Part shown: one piece after another, positions 26,236 through 34,633 of the stretch
How the letters are laid out: each line of letters begins with the position of its first letter
How positions within the stretch are numbered: the stretch's first letter is position 1
Source: Sphingobacterium sp. UT-1RO-CII-1
GTDB lineage: Bacteria; Bacteroidota; Bacteroidia; Sphingobacteriales; Sphingobacteriaceae
Assembly (NCBI RefSeq): GCF_026711005.1
Contig: NZ_JAPPVJ010000004.1
Span: 1-64,000, forward strand
Direction of reading: 5' to 3'
Length of the DNA stretch: 64,000 bases
Program-made: the position numbers and the translations under genes
Notes under the pieces: generated by a model
Databases searched by the model: none
What the model was told of the DNA's origin: nothing
The model's input: the letters and a program-made list of their open reading frames with translations, nothing else

Positions 26236-27602
26236 AAATCAGAATAAAGCTGGTGCTCTTATTTACAACGCTTTTTGTGTTGTTTATGGTGGTTTTTGCT
26301 GTTCATATTTATTATTCTGCGGCCTTGGATCGGGAACGGAATTATTATGATCACCTAAAACGAGAAGCTATCACTAAAGCCAATCTTTTATTAGGAGCAA
26401 AAGTACCAGAAGAAACTCTCCAGGTTATATATAAGAATGCAGAAAATATGCTATATGAGGAGGAAGTAGCTATATATGATACTTTCTTTAATTTGGTGTA
26501 TCATGATGCTGTGGAGATTGATAAAGTGAAAGAAACCAGCTCCATGATTGAGGAGATAAAGGAGAAGAGGGAGATACGATTTTCGGAAGGGAAGATGCAG
26601 GTTATAGGTTTATCTTATCTTTTTGAAGGTCAAGAGTATGTTCTGACGGCCGCTGCAGTCGATAATGCTGGTTTTGTCGCTTTACAGCACCTTTCTTATA
26701 CTTTAGGACTGTCTCTTGTTTTGATTTTAGTTTTAAGTGCCATAGCCGGATATTATTTTGCAGGAAGTGCTGTTAGACCTGTCGAAGATATTGTTAAGAA
26801 TGTTGCTAAGATTACGGCTACGAGTTTGGACAAACGGATACCTATTAAAAATAAATATGATGAGATTGGGGAGCTAGCCATTACATTTAATGATATGTTG
26901 GATCGTCTGGAGACATCTTTTCAATCGCAACGTAATTTTGTTAGTAATATATCGCACGAGCTGCGTACACCTTTAGCAATTTTGGTCGGTGAATTGGAGC
27001 TGGCATTAAATAAAGCAAGAGATCCTTTAGCCGATCAAAAAGTGATTGAGACTGCTTTGCTTGATGCGCGTAAACTTGTGAAATTATCGAATGATCTGTT
27101 GGATTTTGCTAAGGCCAACTATGATCAAACGGAGATCGCAAAAAAAGTAATTCGGGTAGATGAGGTGTTACTTGATGCACGCGATGCGGTTTTAAAAGCC
27201 AGTGCTGATTATAAAGTTGAATTGTCATTCGATCACCTCATGGACGATGATGTTAGTTTTTCAATGTTGGGTAATGAGTATTTGTTGCGTGTGGCATTTT
27301 TCAATTTGATAGAAAATGCCTGTAAGTTCTCAAATGATTGTACCTGTAATGTTCATATAATACCGAAAAACACGGAACTATTAATACAATTTAAGGATAG
27401 AGGAGTAGGAATAGCAGAAGGGGATATGCCTTATATTTTTAAAGAGTTTTACCGTGGTAGTCAAAAACAATATGTTTGGGGAACGGGAATAGGCTTATCA
27501 CTTACTAAGAAAATTGTAGACCTTCATGGTGGACAGATTACCGTTATTTCCACTGTAGAAAAAGGGACAATTTTCTCATTACTACTACCTAGTACGTCTT
27601 AA
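26232..27602 (+). CDS. Sensor histidine kinase
   Basis: Inner-membrane kinase partnering the regulator it overlaps by 4 bases. A first helix (about 5-27), a periplasmic sensor of about 130 residues and a second helix (about 158-180) are followed by HAMP, the phospho-acceptor His242 in SNISHELRTP, the N-box NLIENACKFS, and GTGIGLSL in the ATP lid. The signal is unknown; the neighbouring Mg2+ transport genes suggest divalent cation or envelope stress sensing in the manner of PhoQ, though no acidic PhoQ-like patch is obvious. Confidence 0.92.
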   Translation: MKIRIKLVLLFTTLFVLFMVVFAVHIYYSAALDRERNYYDHLKREAITKANLLLGAKVPEETLQVIYKNAENMLYEEEVAIYDTFFNLVYHDAVEIDKVKETSSMIEEIKEKREIRFSEGKMQVIGLSYLFEGQEYVLTAAAVDNAGFVALQHLSYTLGLSLVLILVLSAIAGYYFAGSAVRPVEDIVKNVAKITATSLDKRIPIKNKYDEIGELAITFNDMLDRLETSFQSQRNFVSNISHELRTPLAILVGELELALNKARDPLADQKVIETALLDARKLVKLSNDLLDFAKANYDQTEIAKKVIRVDEVLLDARDAVLKASADYKVELSFDHLMDDDVSFSMLGNEYLLRVAFFNLIENACKFSNDCTCNVHIIPKNTELLIQFKDRGVGIAEGDMPYIFKEFYRGSQKQYVWGTGIGLSLTKKIVDLHGGQITVISTVEKGTIFSLLLPSTS

Positions 27603-27619
27603 AGACGTTTATATTTTTC

Positions 27620-27652
27620 CTTTCTAATAACTTTCTAATATTTTTCTATATC
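27620..27652 (+). promoter_or_regulatory. Three tandem 11-bp repeats, putative response-regulator box
   Basis: CTTTCTAATAA, CTTTCTAATAT and TTTTCTATATC follow each other with no gap (27620-27652). The first two match at 10 of 11 bases. Direct repeats spaced by one helical turn are how OmpR/PhoP-type regulators bind. They lie 31 bases upstream of a -7 element. Confidence 0.65.
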
Positions 27653-27683
27653 GCCTCTAACTGAGGTTATGTACCACTGTTTA

Positions 27684-27691
27684 TACTTTTG
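27684..27691 (+). promoter_or_regulatory. mgtC-mgtA promoter -7 element
   Basis: TACTTTTG matches the TAnnTTTG consensus. No TTTG is found at the -33 position, as expected for a promoter that needs an activator, and the tandem repeats lie just further upstream. Confidence 0.55.
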
Positions 27692-27811
27692 CATAACTTT
27701 TAACTGTCTCGTATGTTAGATAGCTGAGTGAAAAAGTTATAGAAGGTTTTATAAGAGTTATGTAGTCTTAATTTTCACTGCTTAACTCACAAAAGAAAGG
27801 GGGGTATCAGT

Positions 27812-28519
27812 ATGCAATCAATTACTTTAACAGATTTTATTCTTAGACTTACTATTGCATTCCTGTTGGGGGCTATAGTGGGAGCAGAGCGTCAATGGCG
27901 GCAACGTATGGCGGGGCTTCGGACCAATATTTTGGTGGCACTTGGAGCTACTCTTTTTGTTACAATTGGTGTAAGCCTGGGGGATCAAGCGACGGGGCGC
28001 GTAGTGTCTTATGTAGTCAGTGGTATTGGTTTTTTGGGAGCGGGTGTTATCATGAAGGATGGTGTTAATATTCGAGGGTTAAATACTGCCGCTACGTTAT
28101 GGTGTTCGGCATCTGTAGGAGCTTTATGTGGTAATGGGTTCTTAATTGAGGCTGTCATTGCTACTCTCTTCATTTTATTTACACATGTCTTAATGCGTCC
28201 CGTAGGTAATAAACTAGGTAATCTTCCTATCCGTAAAGATGAGGATATTGAATATTTATTAGTGGTAAAATGTATGCAAGAGGTAGAGAATCATGTAAGG
28301 GTTTTATTGTTGCAATCTATCGCTAATGACCATCGTTTAATTCTTTGTGGGTTGTCAAGCACAGATGATGGAAGTCCTGCGCGGGCGCATATTACTGCTG
28401 AAATTTTGGCTGATGTTAATCAAGATTTGGTAATGGAACAAATTGCAAGTCGATTAACTATTGAGCAGCAGGTCTATGAGGTAAAGTGGAACAAACGTAA
28501 TAATGATAATGATCTTTAG
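27812..28519 (+). CDS. mgtC: MgtC/SapB-family membrane protein
   Basis: A 235-residue protein: an N-terminal MgtC membrane domain with four to five helices (start LRLTIAFLLGAIVGAERQWR; GIGFLGAGVIMKD in the middle) and a C-terminal soluble ACT-like domain (about 150-230). MgtC proteins modulate F-type ATP synthase and aid survival at low magnesium in other bacteria. It starts an operon with mgtA, 35 bases downstream, behind a repeat-containing promoter region and a two-component system. Confidence 0.9.
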   Translation: MQSITLTDFILRLTIAFLLGAIVGAERQWRQRMAGLRTNILVALGATLFVTIGVSLGDQATGRVVSYVVSGIGFLGAGVIMKDGVNIRGLNTAATLWCSASVGALCGNGFLIEAVIATLFILFTHVLMRPVGNKLGNLPIRKDEDIEYLLVVKCMQEVENHVRVLLLQSIANDHRLILCGLSSTDDGSPARAHITAEILADVNQDLVMEQIASRLTIEQQVYEVKWNKRNNDNDL

Positions 28520-28553
28520 GGTTTACAGATTGGAAATTTAAAAAAGCTGAATC

Positions 28554-31259
28554 ATGAATAATGCAAAAAATAATAAAAGAGCAAAACGCATGTATCAAGC
28601 CGGTACAGGGATGTATGAAGAATCGGTGTTGAAGTTGAAGAATGCAAGTGGGAGAGATGAAGGGTTTTTCTTTGCCATGATGAATAGTAGCGCTGAAGGA
28701 TTGCATGCAAATGAGGTGGAAGATCGTTTACAACGTTATGGTGCTAATGAAGTGCATCATGAAAAAGCACCGTCATGGTTAAGGCAATTGTTAATGTCAT
28801 TTGTAGACCCCTTTATTGGTATTTTACTGGTTATTGCGATTGTCTCTTTTATTATCGATGTGCTGTATGCTATTCCAGAAGAACGTGATTATAAAACTGT
28901 AATCATGGTGCTTATTATGGTTTTAATAAGTTCTATGTTACGTTTTATTCAAGAGTTTAGGAGTAATAGGGCCGCTGAGAAACTGAAAGGTATGGTCAGT
29001 ACGAAAGCGAATGTTTTCCGGGGAGCTGAGGGGCGTATTGAAGTGGATATCCATGATTTGGTACCAGGGGATATTATTTGGCTGTCGGCAGGTGATATGG
29101 TTCCGGCAGACTGTCGTATCTTTCAATCTAAAGATTTGTTTGTCAGTCATTCCATGTTAACCGGTGAGTCCTTGCCGGTAGAAAAGAGACCATTTGTAGT
29201 TCAAGATGTAGATAGCAAGCCTGTTTTGGAGTTGGATAATATTTGCTTTATGGGAACTGATATTGTGAGTGGTACGGCAAAAGCACTTGTTATTGCTACG
29301 GGCGATCATACTTATTTTGGCTCGCTTAGTAAGTCTATTGTTGGAAAAAGAACCGAAACAAGCTTTGATAAAGGTGTAAATAAAGTCAGCTATCTCTTGA
29401 TTAAGTTTATGCTATTTATGGTGCCTATGGTTTTTATAATAAACGGTGTGACCAAAGGTGATTGGTTAGAGGCTTTGCTTTTTGCTATTGCGGTTGCGGT
29501 GGGATTAACACCTGAAATGTTACCTATGATTGTGACGGGCAATTTGGCTAAAGGAGCCCTAAATATGAGCAAGCGTAAAGTGATCGTAAAACATTTAAAT
29601 GCAATTCAAAATATTGGAGCTATGGATGTTTTATGTACAGACAAGACCGGTACACTGACTTTGGATAAAATCGTGCTTGAACGACACTTAAATGTATACG
29701 GTTTGGATGATGATGAAGTTTTAAAATGGGCTTACTTAAATAGTTATCATCAGACGGGCTTAAAAAACTTGATGGATGAAGCTGTGTTGAACCACGCAGA
29801 GGAAGTACATGATTATCTACAAGCCGAAGAACAATTTATTAAGGTAGATGAGATTCCGTTCGATTTTGAGCGTCGTCGAATGTCCGTCGTTTTAAAGAAT
29901 ACAGCCGGTAAACACGTACTTATTTGTAAAGGGGCTGTCGAAGAAATGCTCGAGTTGTGTACACATACTTTTGACCCAGGTGAAAACCGTAGCTTGCATA
30001 TGGAGCAGGATGAAGTCGTACCAATGAGTGAATCTATGAGGAGCCATGTCTTACGATATTGTGAAAAGCTAAATAAAGAGGGACTTCGTGTACTATTGGT
30101 TGCTATACGTGAGTTTGATCAGACACATCCTTTGACATATTCTGTGGCAGATGAAAGTCAATTGGTTTTAACAGGTTTTATAGGTTTTCTTGATCCTGCT
30201 AAGCCTTCTGCCGAGCCAAGTATAGCTGCTTTACAAAAATTAGGGGTACAGGTTAAAGTATTGACAGGTGATAACGATATGGTAGCCCGTAAAATTTGTA
30301 AAGATATTGGTATTCCTCATGATTCTATCTTGTTAGGTCAGGAGGTGGAGAGTATGACAGATGAGGTCCTGAAAGCAAAAGTATGTGAAGTTTCTCTTTT
30401 TGCTAAGCTTAATCCATTACAGAAGGTAAAGGTTGTACAAGCGCTCAAGGCGAATGGGCATACGGTAGGCTTTATGGGAGATGGTATTAATGATGCTGCG
30501 GCATTAAGGGAGGCAGATGTTGGCATCAGTGTGGATACAGCAGTAGATATATCGAAAGAAAGTGCGGATATTATATTATTGGAGAAAGATTTAATGGTGC
30601 TCAGAAAAGGAGTGATTTACGGGCGTCGAACTTTCGGTAATATTATTAAGTATATAAAGATGACGGTGAGCAGTAATTACGGTAATATGTTTAGTGTTCT
30701 AGGAGCCAGTGCTTTTTTGCCTTTTCTACCAATGCTACCCGTACAGTTATTAGCGCAAAACTTATTGTACGATATATCTCAGACAACTATTCCTTGGGAC
30801 AAGATGGATGCCGAGTTTATAGAAAAACCTAAAACTTGGGACGCTTCAAGTATTCAGCGTTTTATGTTGTATATCGGTCCTATAAGCTCAATATTTGACT
30901 TCGTTACTTTTGCTGTTATGTTTTATGTTTTTAAGGCAAATTTACCAGAGCATCAGTCGTTGTTTCAAACAGGTTGGTTTGTTGAAGGGTTATTATCGCA
31001 AACTTTAATTATTCATATGATCCGGACTAAAAAGATTCCTTTTATTCAAAGCTGGGCCTCTGCTCCAGTCGTGGCGTCGACATCGTTGGTTATATTAATA
31101 GGGATGATAATACCATTTACTCCCGTAGCAGCTTCGCTTTATATGGAGCCTCTACCACTCAGTTATTTTCCATGGTTGATTGGGATTTTGACAGCTTATT
31201 GTCTATTGACACAGTTGGTTAAAAACTGGTATATCAAGAAGTTTAACGATTGGTTGTAA
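28554..31259 (+). CDS. mgtA: Magnesium-translocating P-type ATPase
   Basis: A 901-residue P3B-type ATPase that imports Mg2+ at the cost of ATP. The TGES motif of the actuator domain appears as LTGESLPVEK, the phosphorylated Asp363 is in DKTGTLT, the nucleotide-domain hinge is TGDND, and the GDGINDAAAL loop is intact. About ten membrane helices are visible. It shares an operon with mgtC, as in Salmonella mgtCB. Expression is probably induced by the upstream two-component system. Confidence 0.95.
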   Translation: MNNAKNNKRAKRMYQAGTGMYEESVLKLKNASGRDEGFFFAMMNSSAEGLHANEVEDRLQRYGANEVHHEKAPSWLRQLLMSFVDPFIGILLVIAIVSFIIDVLYAIPEERDYKTVIMVLIMVLISSMLRFIQEFRSNRAAEKLKGMVSTKANVFRGAEGRIEVDIHDLVPGDIIWLSAGDMVPADCRIFQSKDLFVSHSMLTGESLPVEKRPFVVQDVDSKPVLELDNICFMGTDIVSGTAKALVIATGDHTYFGSLSKSIVGKRTETSFDKGVNKVSYLLIKFMLFMVPMVFIINGVTKGDWLEALLFAIAVAVGLTPEMLPMIVTGNLAKGALNMSKRKVIVKHLNAIQNIGAMDVLCTDKTGTLTLDKIVLERHLNVYGLDDDEVLKWAYLNSYHQTGLKNLMDEAVLNHAEEVHDYLQAEEQFIKVDEIPFDFERRRMSVVLKNTAGKHVLICKGAVEEMLELCTHTFDPGENRSLHMEQDEVVPMSESMRSHVLRYCEKLNKEGLRVLLVAIREFDQTHPLTYSVADESQLVLTGFIGFLDPAKPSAEPSIAALQKLGVQVKVLTGDNDMVARKICKDIGIPHDSILLGQEVESMTDEVLKAKVCEVSLFAKLNPLQKVKVVQALKANGHTVGFMGDGINDAAALREADVGISVDTAVDISKESADIILLEKDLMVLRKGVIYGRRTFGNIIKYIKMTVSSNYGNMFSVLGASAFLPFLPMLPVQLLAQNLLYDISQTTIPWDKMDAEFIEKPKTWDASSIQRFMLYIGPISSIFDFVTFAVMFYVFKANLPEHQSLFQTGWFVEGLLSQTLIIHMIRTKKIPFIQSWASAPVVASTSLVILIGMIIPFTPVAASLYMEPLPLSYFPWLIGILTAYCLLTQLVKNWYIKKFNDWL

Positions 31260-31289
31260 GAAATATTGTTTCAGTTTGTTTAATTTGAG

Positions 31290-31317
31290 GAAACGCCATG
31301 TAGGCGTTTCTTTTTTT
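31290..31317 (+). terminator. mgtA terminator
   Basis: An 8-bp stem GAAACGCC (31290-31297) and GGCGTTTC (31303-31310), 5-base loop, then seven T. Confidence 0.88.
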
Positions 31318-31404
31318 ATTACGGTTATTGTTTTTAATTTAATGTTGGTGTTATATTCGTTTAAAAAAATCATATATTGAGTTTTAATTTGTTATACCCT
31401 TGTT

Positions 31405-32724
31405 ATGTTCATTATTGATAAGCAAACTTTATCTGATCTCAATCTTTTAGGTGCAACGGGTATAGTCAGTTATTTTGATTATGCAATAAGTAGGGGTGGA
31501 CAAGATCGGTTGTATGGTTATTTTGGTACTGCATTAAAAAGTGTCGATAAAATAAGGGCACGTCAGAAAGTTATACAATTTTTGGCAGCAGAACCAGTTG
31601 ACTATTTATTTGATAAATACGTTTTATTTGATCTTGATGCTTATCTGAATATGAGTGGTGAACCGATAGATAAAAATATGGTTTTATCAATTGCAGATTA
31701 TGTAGAGAGCTGTTTTAATTTACGAAGGAAGCGCGAACTGTATTTTGTAAAACGTCCGGTATGTGAATTAGCCACACATATTATAGCGCTTAAAAGGTTT
31801 TTTAATTCAGATAAGCCTTTGTTTGAAGAGGTTTTTTTTGACTTGAAATGTGATTTTCTATCTTTAGTAGAAGGACTTAATAGTTCGGAACTCGAACGGT
31901 TAACGAAAAGTAAAGTGTCGAGTAGACTGGTGCATAAGTATGATTTTCTTTTTAGAGCGGTTTTTCGTCAATCTATGCGTAAGCTTATTTATTTAACTTA
32001 TGATTTAGATGCTTTAAATGCTGTCGCAAAAGGGTATAAGTTAATGGGATTTACCTTTCCGTACTTTTTTCCAACAATGGATAATACAAAAATGTTATCT
32101 ATAACACAGTTTTATCATCCGGTTTTGTCTCAGCCTATTAAAAATGATATCTGTATTGACCAAGACAAATCGCTTGTTTTTTTAACGGGTGCAAACATGA
32201 ATGGTAAATCAACCCTATTACGTAGTGTTGGAATATGTATATATTTAGCACATATGGGATTCCCTGTTCCGGCTGAACATATGGAAACACGCCTGTTTGA
32301 TGGCCTGTTGAGTAGTATTAATTTAGGGGATAGTGTACAAGAGGGATATAGTCATTTTTTTAATGAGGTAAACCGTATTAAGTTTATTTGCGATACTTTG
32401 TCAAAGAATAATAATATGGCTATTATTCTGGATGAACTTTTCAAGGGAACTAATTATCAAGATGCTTGCGAGGCAACCAATGAGTTGATTTATAATTTGC
32501 AGGGATTAAATGAGTCTATCTTTTTTATATCTTCCCATATTACCGAAGTGGCAGATACTTTTCAACATGCGAAACATATAGATTTTAAATACATGTATAC
32601 CAGTATTGAGGAAGATGCGGTAGAGATATCTTATAAATTAAAAGACGGTGTAGCCCGTGAAAAATTAGGGATGTGGCTACTACATAAAAATAAGACTTTT
32701 GATAGTTTAAGAACGAAAAACTAA
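31405..32724 (+). CDS. Stand-alone MutS-family ATPase
   Basis: A 439-residue protein with the MutS core and ATPase domains but without the N-terminal mismatch-recognition and connector domains. Walker A GANMNGKST is at 262-270, Walker B is MAIILDELFKGTN, and the signature segment EGYSHFFNEVNRI is present. MutS2's Smr nuclease domain is also missing. Similar short MutS-like ATPases are widespread in Bacteroidota. A role in DNA repair or recombination is possible but unproven. It is monocistronic. Confidence 0.83.
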   Translation: MFIIDKQTLSDLNLLGATGIVSYFDYAISRGGQDRLYGYFGTALKSVDKIRARQKVIQFLAAEPVDYLFDKYVLFDLDAYLNMSGEPIDKNMVLSIADYVESCFNLRRKRELYFVKRPVCELATHIIALKRFFNSDKPLFEEVFFDLKCDFLSLVEGLNSSELERLTKSKVSSRLVHKYDFLFRAVFRQSMRKLIYLTYDLDALNAVAKGYKLMGFTFPYFFPTMDNTKMLSITQFYHPVLSQPIKNDICIDQDKSLVFLTGANMNGKSTLLRSVGICIYLAHMGFPVPAEHMETRLFDGLLSSINLGDSVQEGYSHFFNEVNRIKFICDTLSKNNNMAIILDELFKGTNYQDACEATNELIYNLQGLNESIFFISSHITEVADTFQHAKHIDFKYMYTSIEEDAVEISYKLKDGVAREKLGMWLLHKNKTFDSLRTKN

Positions 32725-32769
32725 GTACCTCTATTTTATTATAAAGGTACTTATTGGAAGATGATTTAT

Positions 32770-33780
32770 TTACTTGCGCATATTAATCCGCAATACTTTA
32801 TCTGTACTCGTCATGTATAATGTTTTTCCATCTTTTGAAAGTGAACAATTTGATGTTGTTATTTCTGTATTTATTTTTGCTAAAGGTTTACCTTCTTTAC
32901 TCAGGATCCATACGCCTCCAGGTCCGGTGGTGAATATATAGCCTTCACTGTCTACTTTCAATCCATCCGTCCCGCCTGATCCTTTGTCTTTTAGGTTACG
33001 GAAATCAAAAAATACTCCTCCCGACTGAATGTTTTTTTCTTCATCTAAGTTATACGCATATAGAGTAGATGTTCCTGAGTTTGATATATATAGAGTTTTC
33101 CCATCGGGTGATAGTGCAATTCCATTTGGATGAGAAATACTGTCAATTAATAAGCTGGTTTTTTGCGCATTATCTATTTTGTACACTCCTGAAAAAGGAA
33201 GTTCTTGATCTTCTTTTTTAGCAAGACCATAGCCAGGGTCTGTAAAGTAATAATTTCCCATTTGATCTTGCGCTATATCATTTGGACTATTGAGACGTTT
33301 ATTATTATAAGAGTTTGTTAGTGTAATATAATCTGGTTGAGGCTGTGTAATATCAGCGTTCATTGCAGCTATAGCGTGATCGCCATGTTGACATAAAATG
33401 AGTTTGCCATCTTTGCTTAAGAGCAAACCATTCGAACCCATTTCACCTCCGCGTTCTTCTGCTTTAGTGTATCCAGAAGGTTCTAAATATGGAGTAACCC
33501 CTTCTTTTTCTGTCCATTGATAAACTATGTTATGCGGAACATCTGAAAATAAAAGCATTTGTTGTTTTTCGAGCCATAGAGGCCCCTCGCTCCAGGTATA
33601 ACCTTCTCCTAATATTTCTACAACTGCATTACTATCAATTAGCGTATTTCCCATAGGATCAAGTATCTCAACACTTCCTATTGTGGGTCTGCTTTTTTGG
33701 AGCTCATCAGTTTTGTTCGAGTTGGTACAAGATGCTAAGTTTATCGCAGTTAGTATGATTATAGTGAGTATTTGTTTCAT
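32770..33780 (-). CDS. SMP-30/gluconolactonase-family lipoprotein
   Basis: A six-bladed beta-propeller enzyme of the SMP-30/LRE family, with a lipoprotein signal (lipobox LASC near 15-18). Metal-site segments EGPLW, SPNDIAQDQMGNYYFTDP and HPNGIALSPDGKTLYISN are preserved. Members hydrolyse sugar lactones such as gluconolactone. Its anchoring places the reaction at the envelope. The next gene upstream on the same strand, 16 bases away, encodes a secreted lipocalin-like protein and is probably co-transcribed. Confidence 0.88.
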   Translation of the reverse strand: MKQILTIIILTAINLASCTNSNKTDELQKSRPTIGSVEILDPMGNTLIDSNAVVEILGEGYTWSEGPLWLEKQQMLLFSDVPHNIVYQWTEKEGVTPYLEPSGYTKAEERGGEMGSNGLLLSKDGKLILCQHGDHAIAAMNADITQPQPDYITLTNSYNNKRLNSPNDIAQDQMGNYYFTDPGYGLAKKEDQELPFSGVYKIDNAQKTSLLIDSISHPNGIALSPDGKTLYISNSGTSTLYAYNLDEEKNIQSGGVFFDFRNLKDKGSGGTDGLKVDSEGYIFTTGPGGVWILSKEGKPLAKINTEITTSNCSLSKDGKTLYMTSTDKVLRINMRK

Positions 33781-33796
33781 TTTTTCTTAATTTAAA

Positions 33797-34489
33797 CTAA
33801 TTATCTTTACTCCATATTTCGTAAATATCGTCTCCTTTTGAACTTTTGCCACTATGCTGCCACTCTCCATTTTCTAAGGACCCCTTAAAAGATAGTTGTG
33901 CACCTACTCGATGGTTATCTCTTGAGAAAAATAGAATATTTTCAGTGTATTTACCGTTTGCAAAAGTATAGGTTCCACCTCCGGTGCCATAAAAACCTTT
34001 AGTTGCAGGGTTGATTGCAATCCATTGAAAATAACCATCAACTAATATTTTTATTGTTTTTCTGTCTGCACGTGGAATTGTTGCTAGCTTTTCGTTTTCC
34101 ATTCGACCTGTTATTCGCCAAAGACCGTCTAGATCTTGTTTGTTGTTATTTGTTTTTTTTAGAATCTTTTTTCCCTCCAGTATGAGTGCCTCATCATTGT
34201 AGTGTATATTGGTGGTGAGGGAGGTACCTATCATTTGCTTATCATCATCATTGTATTCGACTTGTATCGTTATTCCATTAGCTTCTGAATACGTAAATGG
34301 ACCACCCATCGTAGCAATGTATTCATTATTTTTGAAATGTGTTACAGAGCAATAGCCATCTATAAATAACCAAAGTACGTTCTTATCAGCTTCTCGGTGA
34401 ATAAAACTCCCTTGTAATGTTTTATTTTCTTGTCCAGTTGCAGTGCCGATAATACATAATAAAAAAGTGTACAAAAATAGTTTTTTCAT
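33797..34489 (-). CDS. Secreted protein with two lipocalin-like repeats
   Basis: A 230-residue protein with a signal peptide (about 1-19) and two similar halves. Each half runs from a G-x-(W/F) start through a strand ending in DGY (IDGYCSV near 46; VDGYFQW near 150), then a Gly-rich turn before tyrosine-rich strands (TMGGPFTYSEANG; TGGGTYTFANGKY). This is the layout of the lipocalin-like DUF4488-type domains of Bacteroidota. Small-molecule binding is an inference. It lies directly before the SMP-30 lipoprotein gene on the same strand. Confidence 0.65.
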   Translation of the reverse strand: MKKLFLYTFLLCIIGTATGQENKTLQGSFIHREADKNVLWLFIDGYCSVTHFKNNEYIATMGGPFTYSEANGITIQVEYNDDDKQMIGTSLTTNIHYNDEALILEGKKILKKTNNNKQDLDGLWRITGRMENEKLATIPRADRKTIKILVDGYFQWIAINPATKGFYGTGGGTYTFANGKYTENILFFSRDNHRVGAQLSFKGSLENGEWQHSGKSSKGDDIYEIWSKDN

Positions 34490-34530
34490 GTCCTAAAATG
34501 TTGGTTTACATTTAAATGTACGAAATCTAT

Positions 34531-34559
34531 TTTGAATGAAGCTTGTTTTTCTATCTTTG
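34531..34559 (+). promoter_or_regulatory. Probable promoter of the DUF3943 gene
   Basis: TTTG at 34531-34534, a 17-base spacer and TATCTTTG at 34552-34559. The -7 box is a full match to TAnnTTTG; the spacer is two bases short of the usual 19. Confidence 0.5.
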
Positions 34560-34633
34560 TTGATAGTGTTTGGATAGAGTGAACCTGTGAAGATAGGGAT
34601 GTTGAAGGGACTGTTTTATAATTGATTTTACGT

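Noticed and set aside
32723..32752. Hairpin AAGTACCT/AGGTACTT after the MutS-like gene
   Set aside because: It lacks a T-tract on either strand and overlaps the stop codon, so I do not call it a terminator.
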